Numbered from the stretch's first letter, positions 27,566 to 36,685 are shown. The stretch: DNA of 64,000 bases from Picosynechococcus sp. PCC 7003 (GCF_001693255.1 NZ_CP016474.1:1382661-1446660), one strand, 5' to 3'. Notes: generated by a model from the letters alone, not told the origin. Numbers and translations: made by a program.

Positions 27566-28507
27566 ATGATTAAACGGTTTTTTTATGGGGCGATCGCCAT
27601 TGTCTTGGCCTTTACCCTGATCTTTACCCCGGCGGATAACGCTTGGGCGGCCCGCAGTGGGGGACGCATTGGTGGCGGTTCCTTCCGCAGTGCTCCTAGT
27701 CGCAGTTTCTCCCCAGGCCCAGCGCGTCGCGCTCCCGTTGGCGGTGGCTATGGCTACGGATTCGGGGGCGGATTTGGGTTCCCCTTCCTGTTGCCCTTCT
27801 TCGGATTCGGTGGTTTTAGCGGCATCTTTGGTCTTTTCATGATGTTGGCGATCGCTGGATTCCTCGTCCGCACCTTCCAGAATGTGATGGGGGGTGGCAT
27901 GAATGAGGGCGACAGTCTCGGTTACTCTGCCCCTAGTAGCAAAATTTCTGTGGCGAAGGTACAGGTGGGTCTATTGGCCCAAGCCCGGGATCTCCAGCAG
28001 GATCTAAACCGCCTCGCGAGCACCGCTGATACCGGAACCCCTGCCGGACGCGCCAAGGTTCTACAGGAATCCACCCTTGCCCTGCTGCGTCACCCAGAAT
28101 ATTGGGTCTATGGCGCGAGCGAATCCCTCGAGGCTGGGGTTGATGCTGCCGAAACCAAGTTTAATCAATTGGCTTTGAACGAACGGAGTAAATTTACCGC
28201 CGAAACCCTCAGCAACGTTGACAACGAACGGGATGTGGCAGGGAAGAGCGCCGGTGTTGATTTGGTAAAAAGCGACGGCACACCGAACGAATACATCATG
28301 GTGACGATTATCGCTGGGGCCATGGGCAAAGTTGAGTTACCGAAAGTGACTGATTCCCAATCCCTCGAACAGGCAATCCGGCAAATTGGTGCCCTCGGTG
28401 GCGATCGCCTTTTGGCCCTCGAAGTTTTATGGACGCCCCAAGCGATTGGTGACACCCTCAGCACCGACGATATTTTGACCTATTACCCCGACATCAATCT
28501 CGTTTAA
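27566..28507 (+). CDS. DUF1517 membrane protein
   Basis: A 313-residue protein with a signal-like N-terminus (MIKRFFYGAIAIVLAFTLIF, Ala-X-Ala near 28). A Gly/Ser/Arg/Phe-rich low-complexity segment follows, then one or two hydrophobic segments (FSGIFGLFMMLAIAGFLV). The conserved DUF1517 domain occupies about 120-310 (KVQVGLLAQARDLQQDLNRLA; NEYIMVTIIAGAMGKVELP). The family is shared with plastids; its function is unclear to me. It has its own terminator. Confidence 0.8.
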   Translation: MIKRFFYGAIAIVLAFTLIFTPADNAWAARSGGRIGGGSFRSAPSRSFSPGPARRAPVGGGYGYGFGGGFGFPFLLPFFGFGGFSGIFGLFMMLAIAGFLVRTFQNVMGGGMNEGDSLGYSAPSSKISVAKVQVGLLAQARDLQQDLNRLASTADTGTPAGRAKVLQESTLALLRHPEYWVYGASESLEAGVDAAETKFNQLALNERSKFTAETLSNVDNERDVAGKSAGVDLVKSDGTPNEYIMVTIIAGAMGKVELPKVTDSQSLEQAIRQIGALGGDRLLALEVLWTPQAIGDTLSTDDILTYYPDINLV

Positions 28508-28554
28508 TCAGGTCAAACGCTAAAGTAATCCAACGTAAATGATGGCAATTTAAA

Positions 28555-28583
28555 GAATCCCCCGTATTGAGGGGATTTTTTTT
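28555..28583 (+). terminator. Terminator of the DUF1517 gene
   Basis: AATCCCC, a seven-base loop, GGGGATT and eight T, about 50 bp past the stop. Confidence 0.9.
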
Positions 28584-28634
28584 GATTTTTGTAAAAATTT
28601 GCCCTGCCAATCCCCTATTGGGTAAATGTATTTT

Positions 28635-29207
28635 CTAGGCTTTGCAGGCTTCAATGACACAAATTTCCTCGGCGGTTCTGACAATGCGCGTCAGTTTTAA
28701 GTCCGCCGCCGCCAACAGGGTTTCAAATTCCATCGCAGTGCGCTCTTTGCCACCGGGGCACATCACCAGCATATTGATGTCGAGCATCTTTGCACCGCTG
28801 GGTTCATTACCCTCTGGTACCACCGCTTCACAGATCAAGATTTTGCCGTCATCTGGTAGCACTGCTCGACAATTTTTCAAAATGGCGATCGCCGGCTCAT
28901 CGCCCCAATCGTGAATAATATGTTTGAGTAAATAGGCATCGCCCCCAGCCGGAACCGTTCGAAAGAAACTGCCGCCAATCCGTTGACAGCGATCGCCGAC
29001 TCCGTGGCGGTTTAACGTCGGTGCGGCATTGTCCACCACATAATCTTCATCGAACAAAATGCCCTGCAACTGGGGGTATTTGGCCAAAATGCTGCCGAGC
29101 AACTCCCCGTAGCCCCCACCCACATCAACGATGGTTGAGAAGGCAGAAAAATCATAATGGGCCAAAATTTTTGGCTCTTCATTTTTGGAGAAGCTGTTCA
29201 TCGCCTC
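28635..29207 (-). pseudogene. O-methyltransferase, 5' half lost
   Basis: The remaining 190 residues are the C-terminal SAM-binding domain of a COMT/hydroxyneurosporene-methyltransferase-like enzyme: VDVGGGYGELL (motif I), LLKHIIHDWGDE (the catalytic His region) and ICEAVVPEGNE. Full members have about 340 residues with an N-terminal dimerisation domain, which is absent. The frame stays homologous up to GAG-GCG-ATG (29199-29207; family pattern EAMxSFS). An in-frame TAG lies a few codons further, inside the adjacent IS-like sequence. The ATG at 29201 could still start a short product, probably inactive. Confidence 0.75.
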
Positions 29208-29208
29208 A

Positions 29209-29490
29209 TGAACTACTCCAGCCTAAGAGACATGGAGTTTCCGACGCTTCATCGCTCCTAGTTGCCTCATGCTTCCGCAATCGGTAGAGCTTGGCAGCTC
29301 TGCGTCTAAAGAGGCCAGTTCCTGACCCCTTGCCCAGGCTCAATTAACCTGAGCTGCATTGATTCTTTTTAAGTGATCAATGTGGCTACTGTTATAGCAT
29401 ATTATTTCCACACTGGTTGGCTACTTCCGTTTCTCTTCAGTAGCCGCGCTATCCTTCCCTACCCTAAAGAGGGATAGGGACTGCCGCGCC
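29209..29490 (-). mobile_element. IS200/IS605-like remnant (transposase-less, PATE/MITE-like)
   Basis: About 280 bp, read on the minus strand. A left-end-like hairpin region comes first (CCCTATCCCT with AGGGTAGGG, near 29458-29480), then a second hairpin (GGCTACT/AGTAGCC). A promoter-like TATGCTATAACAG follows. Next come hairpins CATTGAT/ATCAATG and AGAGCT/AGCTCT, and finally a terminal hairpin ACTCCA/TGGAGT (29215-29238) followed by AGTTCA. The GGAGTAGTTCA ending resembles right ends of cyanobacterial IS605-type elements. No TnpA or TnpB frame remains. Its right end abuts the broken methyltransferase. Confidence 0.55.
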
Positions 29491-29524
29491 CAAGTTCACA
29501 AAACCAGATTTAAGATTTAGCCCA

Positions 29525-29567
29525 TAAAAAAATTCGCCCCCAGCACCGTAGACCAGAGGCGAAAAAT
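29525..29567 (-). terminator. Terminator of the aminotransferase gene
   Basis: On the minus strand, TTCGCC and GGGCGAA form the stem around a loop of about 17 nt, followed by seven T. It is 36 bp past the stop of the gene at 29603-30754. Confidence 0.7.
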
Positions 29568-29602
29568 GAAAATTTGCAGTTAATTTTAGAAAGCCAAATG
29601 TT

Positions 29603-30754
29603 TTAAGCGTTTTGGAAAACTGTTGCTGCTGCTTTCACGCCAGCGCCTGCCTCAAAATCACCGTGGCCTAAGCCCTGGAGGGTTGCTTCGAGGGCGGCGA
29701 TCGCCGTAATGATATCCCGGTCATGGACAAAGCCTAGGTGACCAATCCGGAAAATTTTCCCTTTGTAATCATCCTGGCCGCCAGCGAGGGCGATATCAAA
29801 GTTTGTGCGCATCGCCTTGCGGATATCCTCGGCACCGAGAGGCGCGGGGTCAACGGCGGTCACCGCTGTACTGGCATTGCCATCGGGGGCGAAAGTCTTT
29901 AAACCTAAAGCTTTTACTGCCGCGCGAGTGGCATCGGTTAAGCGTTGGTGGCGAGCAAAAATATTCTCTAAGCCTTCCCGTTGCATCATCCCTAGGGCCG
30001 CCTGGAGGGCGAAAATTAGATTCACAGGCGGTGTAAAGGGGGTGGTATTTTTCGCTAAATTTTTCTTCGCGGCCTTGAGATCAAAGTAGAAGCGGGGAAT
30101 TTTTGCAGTTTCGTAGGCAGCCCAAGCTTTATCACTGACGGAAACAAAGCCCAAACCCGGCGGAATCATAAAGCCTTTCTGGGAACCAGAGGCGACCACA
30201 TCGAGGCCCCATTCATCAGTGGGAACATTGCAAGCGCCTAAACTGGTAACGGCATCCACAATCATTAATGCACCGTGGGCTTTGACGTAGCGGCTGATGG
30301 TTTCGAGGTCGTTGAGGACACCGGTAGAAGTTTCTGAGTGGGTGACGACGACGGCTTTAATTTCTTTGGCAGTGTCGGCTTCGAGCTTGGCGCGGAAAAC
30401 TTCAGGATCGAGGGCTTCACCCCAGGGGGCTTGCACCTTTTCGACGTCCATACCGTAGGTTTCACAGACGATCGCCCAACGTTCACCAAACTTGCCGTTA
30501 TCGCCGACGAGGACTTTATCGCCCGCATTGATGAAGTTGATCAAACCCGCTTCCATGGCGCCGGTACCGCTGGCGGCGAGGCAATACACATCGTTTTTGG
30601 TTTGGAAGAGCCATTTGAGTTGTGCCGTGACCTCGGCCATGATTTCGCTAAACTGGGCGCTCCGGTGACCGATAGGGTGTTTGGCCATTGCTAGCAAAAC
30701 CTGCTCCGGCACAGGGGTCGGGCCGGGAATCATCAGCATATGTTTGTCTTCCAT
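29603..30754 (-). CDS. Alanine/serine-glyoxylate aminotransferase family protein
   Basis: A 383-residue class V PLP aminotransferase. MLMIPGPTPVPEQVLLAM is the family N-terminus, LAASGTGAMEA binds the cofactor phosphate, and VASGSQKGFMIPPGLGF carries the PLP Lys. The family transaminates glyoxylate with alanine or serine in photorespiration. Cyanobacterial members are often mis-named the small subunit of soluble hydrogenase. The exact amino donor cannot be told from sequence. The C-terminus has an Ala-rich tail. Confidence 0.9.
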   Translation of the reverse strand: MEDKHMLMIPGPTPVPEQVLLAMAKHPIGHRSAQFSEIMAEVTAQLKWLFQTKNDVYCLAASGTGAMEAGLINFINAGDKVLVGDNGKFGERWAIVCETYGMDVEKVQAPWGEALDPEVFRAKLEADTAKEIKAVVVTHSETSTGVLNDLETISRYVKAHGALMIVDAVTSLGACNVPTDEWGLDVVASGSQKGFMIPPGLGFVSVSDKAWAAYETAKIPRFYFDLKAAKKNLAKNTTPFTPPVNLIFALQAALGMMQREGLENIFARHQRLTDATRAAVKALGLKTFAPDGNASTAVTAVDPAPLGAEDIRKAMRTNFDIALAGGQDDYKGKIFRIGHLGFVHDRDIITAIAALEATLQGLGHGDFEAGAGVKAAATVFQNA

Positions 30755-31075
30755 GTTGTGTTTATCCTCGCTTAGACAATTTTTTTGAACCTGCCACCAA
30801 TCCCCAAGAGCCGAGGGAGGTTCCGCAAAAGCTAAATCCTATCCTATGCGATCGCCCAGATCAAGCTACTGAGATGCCGTCTATTTATTCACGAAAAGCA
30901 AAAATTTCACGAGGCAGTGAAGAAAAACGTTAAGGATGATTGAGAAGCGTCACAAAGTCCAAAAAATCGGGGGCCAAGTTATATCCTAAAGGCACCTTCG
31001 ATTCACCGATCAAACGGAAGTTTTCCCTCGGTTGAAGTGGATCGAAGGGAAATGTTTTGTACGGTTCCAAAGCCA
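30755..31075. other. 321-bp divergent intergenic region
   Basis: Holds the promoters of the aminotransferase (minus) and the TMEM43 protein (plus). One HIP1-like site (GCGATCGCC) is near 30848. No tRNA, repeat or conserved short gene was seen. Confidence 0.45.
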
Positions 31076-32200
31076 ATGAGTGACCAATTTGTTGAACAAA
31101 AAACAACGGGGTATTTTCAGCGCCTCGGCAATTCCATTGTGGGGATTTTCCTGGGTATCGTTCTCTTTTTAGCGTCCTTTGGGGTGCTCTACTGGAATGA
31201 AGGCCGGGTAGACCTCTCGAAAATTGCGGCCACGGCCACAGAAATTCCCGCCACCGGCACTGCTACGGTAAAGGCCAATAGTTTTGTGTCGATCACAGGC
31301 AACCTCAGCAGCCCAGAAACCCTCGGCGATCGCCCCTACTTAGAACCCGGTGAATACATTGCCCTCAGGCGCAAAACAGAAATGTATGCCTGGGAAGAGA
31401 ATAGCCGCACCACCACCAAGAAAAATGCAGGGGGTTCAGAAACGAAAACAACGACCTATACTTACGCCAAAGAATGGGCTGAAAATCCGGATGATTCCTC
31501 ACGGTTTAAGAATCCAACCGGCCATTACAACCCCGAAAAAAGCATCGAGAGCCAAGACCTGCGGGTTTCCCAAGCCCAAGTGGGGGACTATCAACTGGAT
31601 GTCAATCAGCTAACGTTTCCCATCAACCAGCCCGTTAATTTAACGGCAGCCCAGATCCCAGCAGAATCAAAAAACAAACTCAACGGCAGTTACTTATTTT
31701 TTGGGACAGGTAGCCTCGGCAGTCCAGAAATTGGCGATCTGCGGCTCAGTTATCAAGCCCTAAATAAAAATATTCAAGCAACGGTGTTTGGGGACTTGGG
31801 CAACGGCAACCAGCTCACGCCCTACCAAGGCCCAAAAAATGTGACGTTTTATCGACTCTTTCCCGGTACCCGTGACCAGGCGATCGCCAACTTAGCAAAC
31901 CGACATAAGCTGATCACCTGGGGCCTACGGTTCGGGGGCTTTTTATTAATGTGGATTGGCTTAAATTTAGTCGTCGAACCCCTCGGTGTTGTGCTGGATA
32001 TCATTCCGTTTTTAGGGGATTTGACCCGCACCGCCACAGGTTTTGCAACGTTCATTGTGGCGGCGATTTTGTCTGGTTTAACGATTATTGTGTCGATGAT
32101 TCTTCACAGTCCGATCATGATTTTCCTGGCCCTCGGTCTCTGTGGTTTCATTGTCTACCGCTGGACGAAACGTAAAAAGACCAAGGATCAACTGGCTTAG
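31076..32200 (+). CDS. TMEM43 family membrane protein
   Basis: About 374 residues from the ATG at 31076 (MSDQFVEQKTTGYFQRLGNS); an upstream ATG at 31037 is less likely. One N-terminal helix (about 16-40, IVGIFLGIVLFLASFGVLYW, followed by NEG) is followed by a large loop of about 240 residues. Three to four C-terminal helices end it. NEGRVDLSKIAATA and GLRFGGFLLMWIGLNLV fit the TMEM43/LUMA family. Bacterial members have no settled role. Confidence 0.82.
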   Translation: MSDQFVEQKTTGYFQRLGNSIVGIFLGIVLFLASFGVLYWNEGRVDLSKIAATATEIPATGTATVKANSFVSITGNLSSPETLGDRPYLEPGEYIALRRKTEMYAWEENSRTTTKKNAGGSETKTTTYTYAKEWAENPDDSSRFKNPTGHYNPEKSIESQDLRVSQAQVGDYQLDVNQLTFPINQPVNLTAAQIPAESKNKLNGSYLFFGTGSLGSPEIGDLRLSYQALNKNIQATVFGDLGNGNQLTPYQGPKNVTFYRLFPGTRDQAIANLANRHKLITWGLRFGGFLLMWIGLNLVVEPLGVVLDIIPFLGDLTRTATGFATFIVAAILSGLTIIVSMILHSPIMIFLALGLCGFIVYRWTKRKKTKDQLA

Positions 32201-32236
32201 GTTCTCCCTGGTCAAGTAAAAGTTTTAAAAATATTT

Positions 32237-32261
32237 GGGAACGGCGATCCGTTCCTTTTTT
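32237..32261 (+). terminator. Terminator after the TMEM43 gene
   Basis: GGAACG, a six-base loop, CGTTCC, then six T. It also lies 20 bp past the stop of the convergent permease gene, whose strand shows less of a T run. Confidence 0.85.
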
Positions 32262-32280
32262 AGTGGAATTTTTGTAAAAA

Positions 32281-33162
32281 TTAGCCCAAACGACGTTTAA
32301 GGAGCGGTTGGATGGTTGCCAAGGCGATCGCCCCAAAAACCGTCAAAATTCCAAGCACTGCCCCAAAGTTTAAATCTCCCCAAGGTGCACTAAAAACCAC
32401 ACTCTGCCATGTCCAATCACTGTGCATATAGAGATAGCGAATCGGCTCAATGGCATAGGTCAAGGGGTTTAAGCTCGCGACAATCTGTAACCAGTTCGCC
32501 ATGAAATCTAAGGGCGCTAAAGCGGTACTGGCAAACAGCAGGGGTAAATTCACCACAAAAATTACCGCAATCAGTTCAATATGTCCCGGCAGCGCAAAAG
32601 CCAAACCTAAACTGAGGGCCGTTACCGCCAACACAATCAAGAACACCACCAAGGCGATCGCCCCGAGACCCAAGGCACTGGGTAAACCCGCCCCCAAGAA
32701 AGCACTGGCCCCGACAATCACCGCCGTTTGAATCAAGGTCAGACCCATAATGTAAATCGTTGAGGCCGCCACGATGGAGTAGCGCGTCGCTAAAGGAGCC
32801 ACTAGCAGTCGATTTAAAAAGCCAAATTCCCGGTCAAACATCACCGGTAAACCTGCATTCAATGCCCCGGAAAAGGCCGTAAACACAATAATCCCTGGGG
32901 CGAGGAATTGGGCATAGTTAATATCATTCCCAAACAGTCCTTGGGGCGCTTTATAAAATAGGGCACCGAATAAAATCAGCCACATAAACGGTTGGATAAT
33001 GCCAGCGATTAGGGTCGTTGGGCGTCGCTGTAATTGAATCACCAGCCGTTGGGTGAGGGCCACCGTTTCCTGAAAAAAATCCTGCCAGCCATTTCCCTCA
33101 GGAGTATTGACCTTCGCAGTGGGGGACAGAATGGAGTTGGGAGTAAACACAGATTGACTCAT
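32281..33162 (-). CDS. ABC-2 type transporter permease
   Basis: A 293-residue permease with six hydrophobic segments. It has the ABC-2/DrrB signature LVIQLQRRPTTLIAGIIQPFMWLILFGALFY and the central FLAPGIIVFTAFSGALNAGLPVMFDREFGFLNRLLVAPL motif. It should pair with an ATP-binding subunit to export a lipid, polysaccharide or drug-like compound. No ATPase gene is next to it, so the cognate subunit is encoded elsewhere. Cyanobacterial relatives are often annotated as DrrB or NodJ. Confidence 0.9.
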   Translation of the reverse strand: MSQSVFTPNSILSPTAKVNTPEGNGWQDFFQETVALTQRLVIQLQRRPTTLIAGIIQPFMWLILFGALFYKAPQGLFGNDINYAQFLAPGIIVFTAFSGALNAGLPVMFDREFGFLNRLLVAPLATRYSIVAASTIYIMGLTLIQTAVIVGASAFLGAGLPSALGLGAIALVVFLIVLAVTALSLGLAFALPGHIELIAVIFVVNLPLLFASTALAPLDFMANWLQIVASLNPLTYAIEPIRYLYMHSDWTWQSVVFSAPWGDLNFGAVLGILTVFGAIALATIQPLLKRRLG

Positions 33163-33333
33163 AACAGTTGTTTCGCGTACCCAATGGGCGCAAATGTTGG
33201 CTCTTTTCTCAGGACTAGATTAACGTATTCCACCCTAAATCATGGTCTTTGTTCCCCTGGGGATGCGCCTTGTCGGGGGAGAGAATTCCCACTAAAATCA
33301 GTGGGGCTTAGCGAGAGCTATAGTTTTACTTCT

Positions 33334-34398
33334 ATGTCGTTTCTGAAGGCGATCGCCCCTATGACCACCCTGACCGACGTTTCTGCCGCTGACCTGGCCG
33401 CCGCTTTGAATACGGACGTTGATTTTAACTTGGAGCTGCCGGATCCTGAGGATGACCAACTCCACGATGCGGAATTTGATACCCAGATTGAGCGGGTCTG
33501 GCAAATTTGCGATCGCTTTGATCTGCAAACAGACATTTGGCGGGGCCGGATTATGCGGGCCGTGCGGGATCGAGAAAAACGTGGCGGCGACGGGCGCGGG
33601 ACAGGCTTTTTAAACTGGCTCAAACAGCGAGAGATTAGCAAAAGTCAAGCCTACGGCCTCATTGAACTGGCCAACAGTGCCGATACCCTCCTCGCCGAAG
33701 GACAACTCGACCCCAACAGCATTAACAATTTCAGTAAAAATGCCTTTGTCGAAACGGCAAAATCAGCCCCAGAAATTCAAAAACTCGTTGCCGATGCCGC
33801 CCAAAAAGGCGATCGCATCACCAGACGGGAAGTAAAACAACTGGCCGACGAATGGACGAGTATGAGCTCGGAGCTGCTCCCCGATGAAGTGAAAGAACAG
33901 GCCGCCAGCGGTGCGCTCCCCAGTCGGTTTCTTTCGCCCCTGGTGAAGGAATTAGAGAAATTGCCAGAAGCCCATGTCACGGCAATCCAAGAGGAAATCC
34001 GCGAAGCCCCCAACACCGACACCGTCAAAGCCATGACCCGGGAGGCGAAAAGTCTAGCAAAATATATCGATGCCGCCGCCCAGGTGCAGACCCTCCGCAA
34101 GGCGAACATTGACCTAGAAATGGCCCTCGAAGAAGCCCTACGTTTGGATTGTCTGGGTACCGCCGCTGATCTGGTGAAACAGGCCACCCAAATGGAGCAA
34201 TGTGTGGTGAAACTCTTTACCACCTGGAAGCGCCTAGGAAAATTAGCCGATCGCCTTTATGTGGATACGGGGGCGAGCAATCCCTATCTACGGTCGATGC
34301 TGGGCACCCTAGATGCCTTGAGTGGCGAGGTTTTAGAAGTCGATTTAGATGATTCCGGCGAGAGTAGTGTGCGGATTCGCATTTTGGGAGAGGAGTAA
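33334..34398 (+). CDS. Conserved cyanobacterial protein with HTH-like segment
   Basis: About 354 residues from the ATG at 33334. A second ATG at 33361 (MTTLTDVSAADLA), with GAAGG upstream, is equally possible; a longer frame from 33034 runs over the neighbouring gene and is rejected. The protein is acidic, helical and soluble. ISKSQAYGLIELANSADTLL (about 100-120) resembles a ParB/KorB-like helix-turn-helix. The C-terminal half is coiled-coil-like. It could bind DNA, but the family is not recognised. Confidence 0.65.
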   Translation: MSFLKAIAPMTTLTDVSAADLAAALNTDVDFNLELPDPEDDQLHDAEFDTQIERVWQICDRFDLQTDIWRGRIMRAVRDREKRGGDGRGTGFLNWLKQREISKSQAYGLIELANSADTLLAEGQLDPNSINNFSKNAFVETAKSAPEIQKLVADAAQKGDRITRREVKQLADEWTSMSSELLPDEVKEQAASGALPSRFLSPLVKELEKLPEAHVTAIQEEIREAPNTDTVKAMTREAKSLAKYIDAAAQVQTLRKANIDLEMALEEALRLDCLGTAADLVKQATQMEQCVVKLFTTWKRLGKLADRLYVDTGASNPYLRSMLGTLDALSGEVLEVDLDDSGESSVRIRILGEE

Positions 34399-34437
34399 AA
34401 TAGCAGAGAACAGTTTCAATCAGGAGTAGCGGATCCG

Positions 34438-34836
34438 ATGGGTAAATGGTTCGGGGCGATCGCCTTAGTCTTCGCTTTAATTTTCGGTCTCGGACAAAAC
34501 GCAAGTCTGGCGGCACCTCTGAGCGATGCTCCCGTGGTGGAATGGTTAACCTTTGCCGTTCCCCAGGCCGACCAGGCAAAATTCATCGAAAAGGAACTGG
34601 AAATCTGGAACCCAATTGATCGGCGATCGCCTGCCTTTGTGCGCAAAGAAATCTGGCAAGCTGCTGACCACCCCGATCAGCTTACTGTCGTTGTGTCTTG
34701 GTCGAGCCAAGCCCTACGGAAAGTCGTTTCCCCAGAGGAAGTGGCAGCCGCCGAGAAAGCCTTTGATAAAGCCATGGGCAAAAGTTACCCAATCCTCGAA
34801 AAGAAAGAGTTCTACAATCTTTCTCCTACCAATTGA
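34438..34836 (+). CDS. TIGR03792 family secreted protein
   Basis: A 132-residue protein with a signal peptide (about 1-24, ending near SLAAP). The ABM-like ferredoxin-fold domain that follows (VVEWLTFAVPQADQAKFIEK; VVSWSSQALRKVV) matches the cyanobacterial TIGR03792 set of unknown function. Its conserved pattern resembles antibiotic-biosynthesis-monooxygenase-like domains. It is probably periplasmic. Confidence 0.75.
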   Translation: MGKWFGAIALVFALIFGLGQNASLAAPLSDAPVVEWLTFAVPQADQAKFIEKELEIWNPIDRRSPAFVRKEIWQAADHPDQLTVVVSWSSQALRKVVSPEEVAAAEKAFDKAMGKSYPILEKKEFYNLSPTN

Positions 34837-34876
34837 ACTCGCTAAATTTCTGTTGCACTAATACCCATAGAAAAAT

Positions 34877-35203
34877 ATGATTCTCACCACTACCAACACC
34901 ATCGAAGGGGCAACCATCACCAGTTATCAAGGTGTCGTCACCGCTGAAGTAGTCTATGGCACCAACGCCCTCCGGGATTTCTTTGCGGGCATCCGAGACA
35001 TGATTGGCGGCCGCACTGCTAGTTACGAGCGTATCTTTGAAAAAGGTCATCAGGAAGCACTGCGGGAGCTAGAAAGCAATGCCCAAAAACGCGGTGCCGA
35101 TGCGGTAATTGGCCTGAGCATGGACACGGGCACGATCAATATCGACGACAAAGGCGTTCTGCTGCTGATCACGGCCACTGGAACCGCTGTAAAACTGGGG
35201 TAA
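34877..35203 (+). CDS. YbjQ/UPF0145 family protein
   Basis: A 108-residue protein. TTNTIEGATITSYQGVVTAEVVYG and RGADAVIGLSMD are the hallmarks of UPF0145 (YbjQ), a family of small pentamer-forming proteins of uncertain function, possibly metal-linked. Start and length are normal. It lies 40 bp after the TIGR03792 gene. Confidence 0.88.
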   Translation: MILTTTNTIEGATITSYQGVVTAEVVYGTNALRDFFAGIRDMIGGRTASYERIFEKGHQEALRELESNAQKRGADAVIGLSMDTGTINIDDKGVLLLITATGTAVKLG

Positions 35204-35319
35204 GAATTTTCTTTACTGGGCGATCGCCACGATCTTCCCAACATCGTTCTCTGAAACCCTGCAGATACATAGCGCCGTGGGCAACAAGGTTCAGAGATTG
35301 TTTGAAGTTGATGATTTTA

Positions 35320-35391
35320 CTGGGGTGCCAGGATTCGAACCTGGGAATGTCGGAACCAAAATCCGATGCCTTACCGCTTGGCGACACCCCA
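35320..35391 (-). tRNA. tRNA-Gln(UUG)
   Basis: Read on the minus strand, the acceptor stem TGGGGTG pairs with CACCCCA. The anticodon arm CGGATTTTGGTTCCG carries anticodon TTG, the T arm is CCAGGTTCGAATCCTGG, and the discriminator is G. In cyanobacteria this tRNA is charged via Glu-tRNA amidotransferase. No CCA is encoded. Confidence 0.93.
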
Positions 35392-35539
35392 TTGCGTTTA
35401 AGCCTTTAGAAATATAACACCAATTTTTCGGAAGCGTCAACAGTCTCACCAAATCTTTTTCGAGTGGCCCTGGATAATTGTCAAAAACCCCAAAATCCAG
35501 TAAACCTTAACCGTTGCCCTTAATTTCATTATTTTTTTA

Positions 35540-35842
35540 ATGTCAGATCTGCTTAAACAACTCCAGTCCAATTTTGGCGACAGTGAGTGGCATGACCTCG
35601 CGCCCCATGCGGCCCGTGATGCGCTGATTGTGGTACATCCTTCCTTAGATCTGTTACAGGTGGGAGAGGCGATCGCCACGGATAATGCTGCCCTAGTGGG
35701 CAAGTGGATGAGCGGTGGCCTAGTGCGTAAGCCCACAAAAGAAGAACTAGAACGCTGGAACCAAGCAACCCAGACCCTAGTATTTGCGACATTAATTGTG
35801 CAGCCCTTTGTGCTGATCAGTGGAGACCAACCAGAAGTTTAA
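35540..35842 (+). CDS. DUF2288 family protein
   Basis: A 100-residue soluble protein. The sequence from EWHDLAPHAARDALIVVHPSL to MSGGLVRKPTKEELERWN matches the DUF2288 pattern, found in cyanobacteria and proteobacteria, with no known function. A HIP1 site is in frame. Confidence 0.82.
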   Translation: MSDLLKQLQSNFGDSEWHDLAPHAARDALIVVHPSLDLLQVGEAIATDNAALVGKWMSGGLVRKPTKEELERWNQATQTLVFATLIVQPFVLISGDQPEV

Positions 35843-35994
35843 AGGGGTGATCGCCCGGAATTTTTTCGCTGGGACGACGGGTCTTGTGGGGTAAACTGAT
35901 TGAGAACAATCCATTGCCCTGGTGTGAGACCTCTGATCATCGCGTATGATCGGGTTTGAGCCTCATTGATGGCATGGCGATAGATAGCGATCAT
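35839..35994 (-). CDS. Possible small protein (doubtful)
   Basis: A frame of about 51 residues from the ATG at 35994 (MIAIYRHAINEAQTRSYAMI). It fills the 198-bp gap between the DUF2288 and DUF3038 genes. It overlaps the DUF2288 stop by 4 bp and could be extended to 36069. The sequence is not low-complexity and could be a small helical protein, but I see no family or RBS support. Confidence 0.25.
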   Translation of the reverse strand: MIAIYRHAINEAQTRSYAMIRGLTPGQWIVLNQFTPQDPSSQRKNSGRSPL

Positions 35995-36040
35995 CTCCCG
36001 TCGTGGGTTTGCAGCGAACCAAGTTTGTTTTTCTGAGAGT

Positions 36041-36676
36041 ATGAATGATTCTGTGAGCGTAATGCCCAATCCTAGTTCCCCATCGGTATCCCCAGGACAA
36101 CCCTACCTGTTGCAAAATCTGCCGGATCTATTGCCGGAGGGAAAAGTTTTTCCGCGCCGGGCCCAACAGCAAATTGACCTGCTCCTCTTGGCCCTAGAAG
36201 CGTTGGAATTGGGCGGTTCAGAACTAATGCTGCGCTCTGCCCAAAAACTAGAATTGACGGAGATTATCCCGAATCGGGTCGTCCTCTGGCGACTGCGGCG
36301 CACCAACCCCTGGCGACGGTCTCACACCCATGGCCACCTGACCCCCACAGAAGCCAAGGCATTAGTTTTGATCATTGGCGATCGCGCGAAGAATTTACTG
36401 GCCCTGTTACGACAACTCCTACCCGCCGCCCAGCACCTCCGGGAACGGAATCTCCCCCTCGACAGTCATTTCCGTCTTTCTGAATACCTAGAAAGGTTTC
36501 GCGCCCATTTCCGGAGCCGGATGAATCCTCGACGTGTCCGTGTTACACTCTACAACCAGTCAAAACAAGATTTAAACGAACTGGCGATCGCCCTCCTCGA
36601 AAAGCTGTTGTTTTGCACAGGCACCGTTGGCACCCAACGGCTATGGGTCAGCCTCTTTGATGGAGAAGTGAGCTAA
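36041..36676 (+). CDS. DUF3038 family protein
   Basis: A 211-residue soluble protein matching DUF3038, a cyanobacterium-only family (LLLALEALELGGSELMLRSAQ; LWRLRRTNPWRRSHTHGHLT). It is helical and very basic in the second half (RAHFRSRMNPRRVRVTLYNQ). It starts a three-gene run with the DUF4335 gene 9 nt downstream. This pairing recurs in cyanobacteria as far as I remember. Function unknown. Confidence 0.8.
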   Translation: MNDSVSVMPNPSSPSVSPGQPYLLQNLPDLLPEGKVFPRRAQQQIDLLLLALEALELGGSELMLRSAQKLELTEIIPNRVVLWRLRRTNPWRRSHTHGHLTPTEAKALVLIIGDRAKNLLALLRQLLPAAQHLRERNLPLDSHFRLSEYLERFRAHFRSRMNPRRVRVTLYNQSKQDLNELAIALLEKLLFCTGTVGTQRLWVSLFDGEVS

Positions 36677-36685
36677 ACAATTACC

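Noticed and set aside
29603-30754. Soluble hydrogenase small subunit
   Set aside because: This is an old mis-annotation for class V aminotransferases in cyanobacteria. The PLP Lys motif is clear and there are no hydrogenase cysteines.
33034-33333. Upstream extension of the HTH-like protein gene
   Set aside because: It overlaps the 5' part of the opposite-strand ABC permease gene and gives a sequence without family character. Internal starts at 33334 or 33361 fit better.
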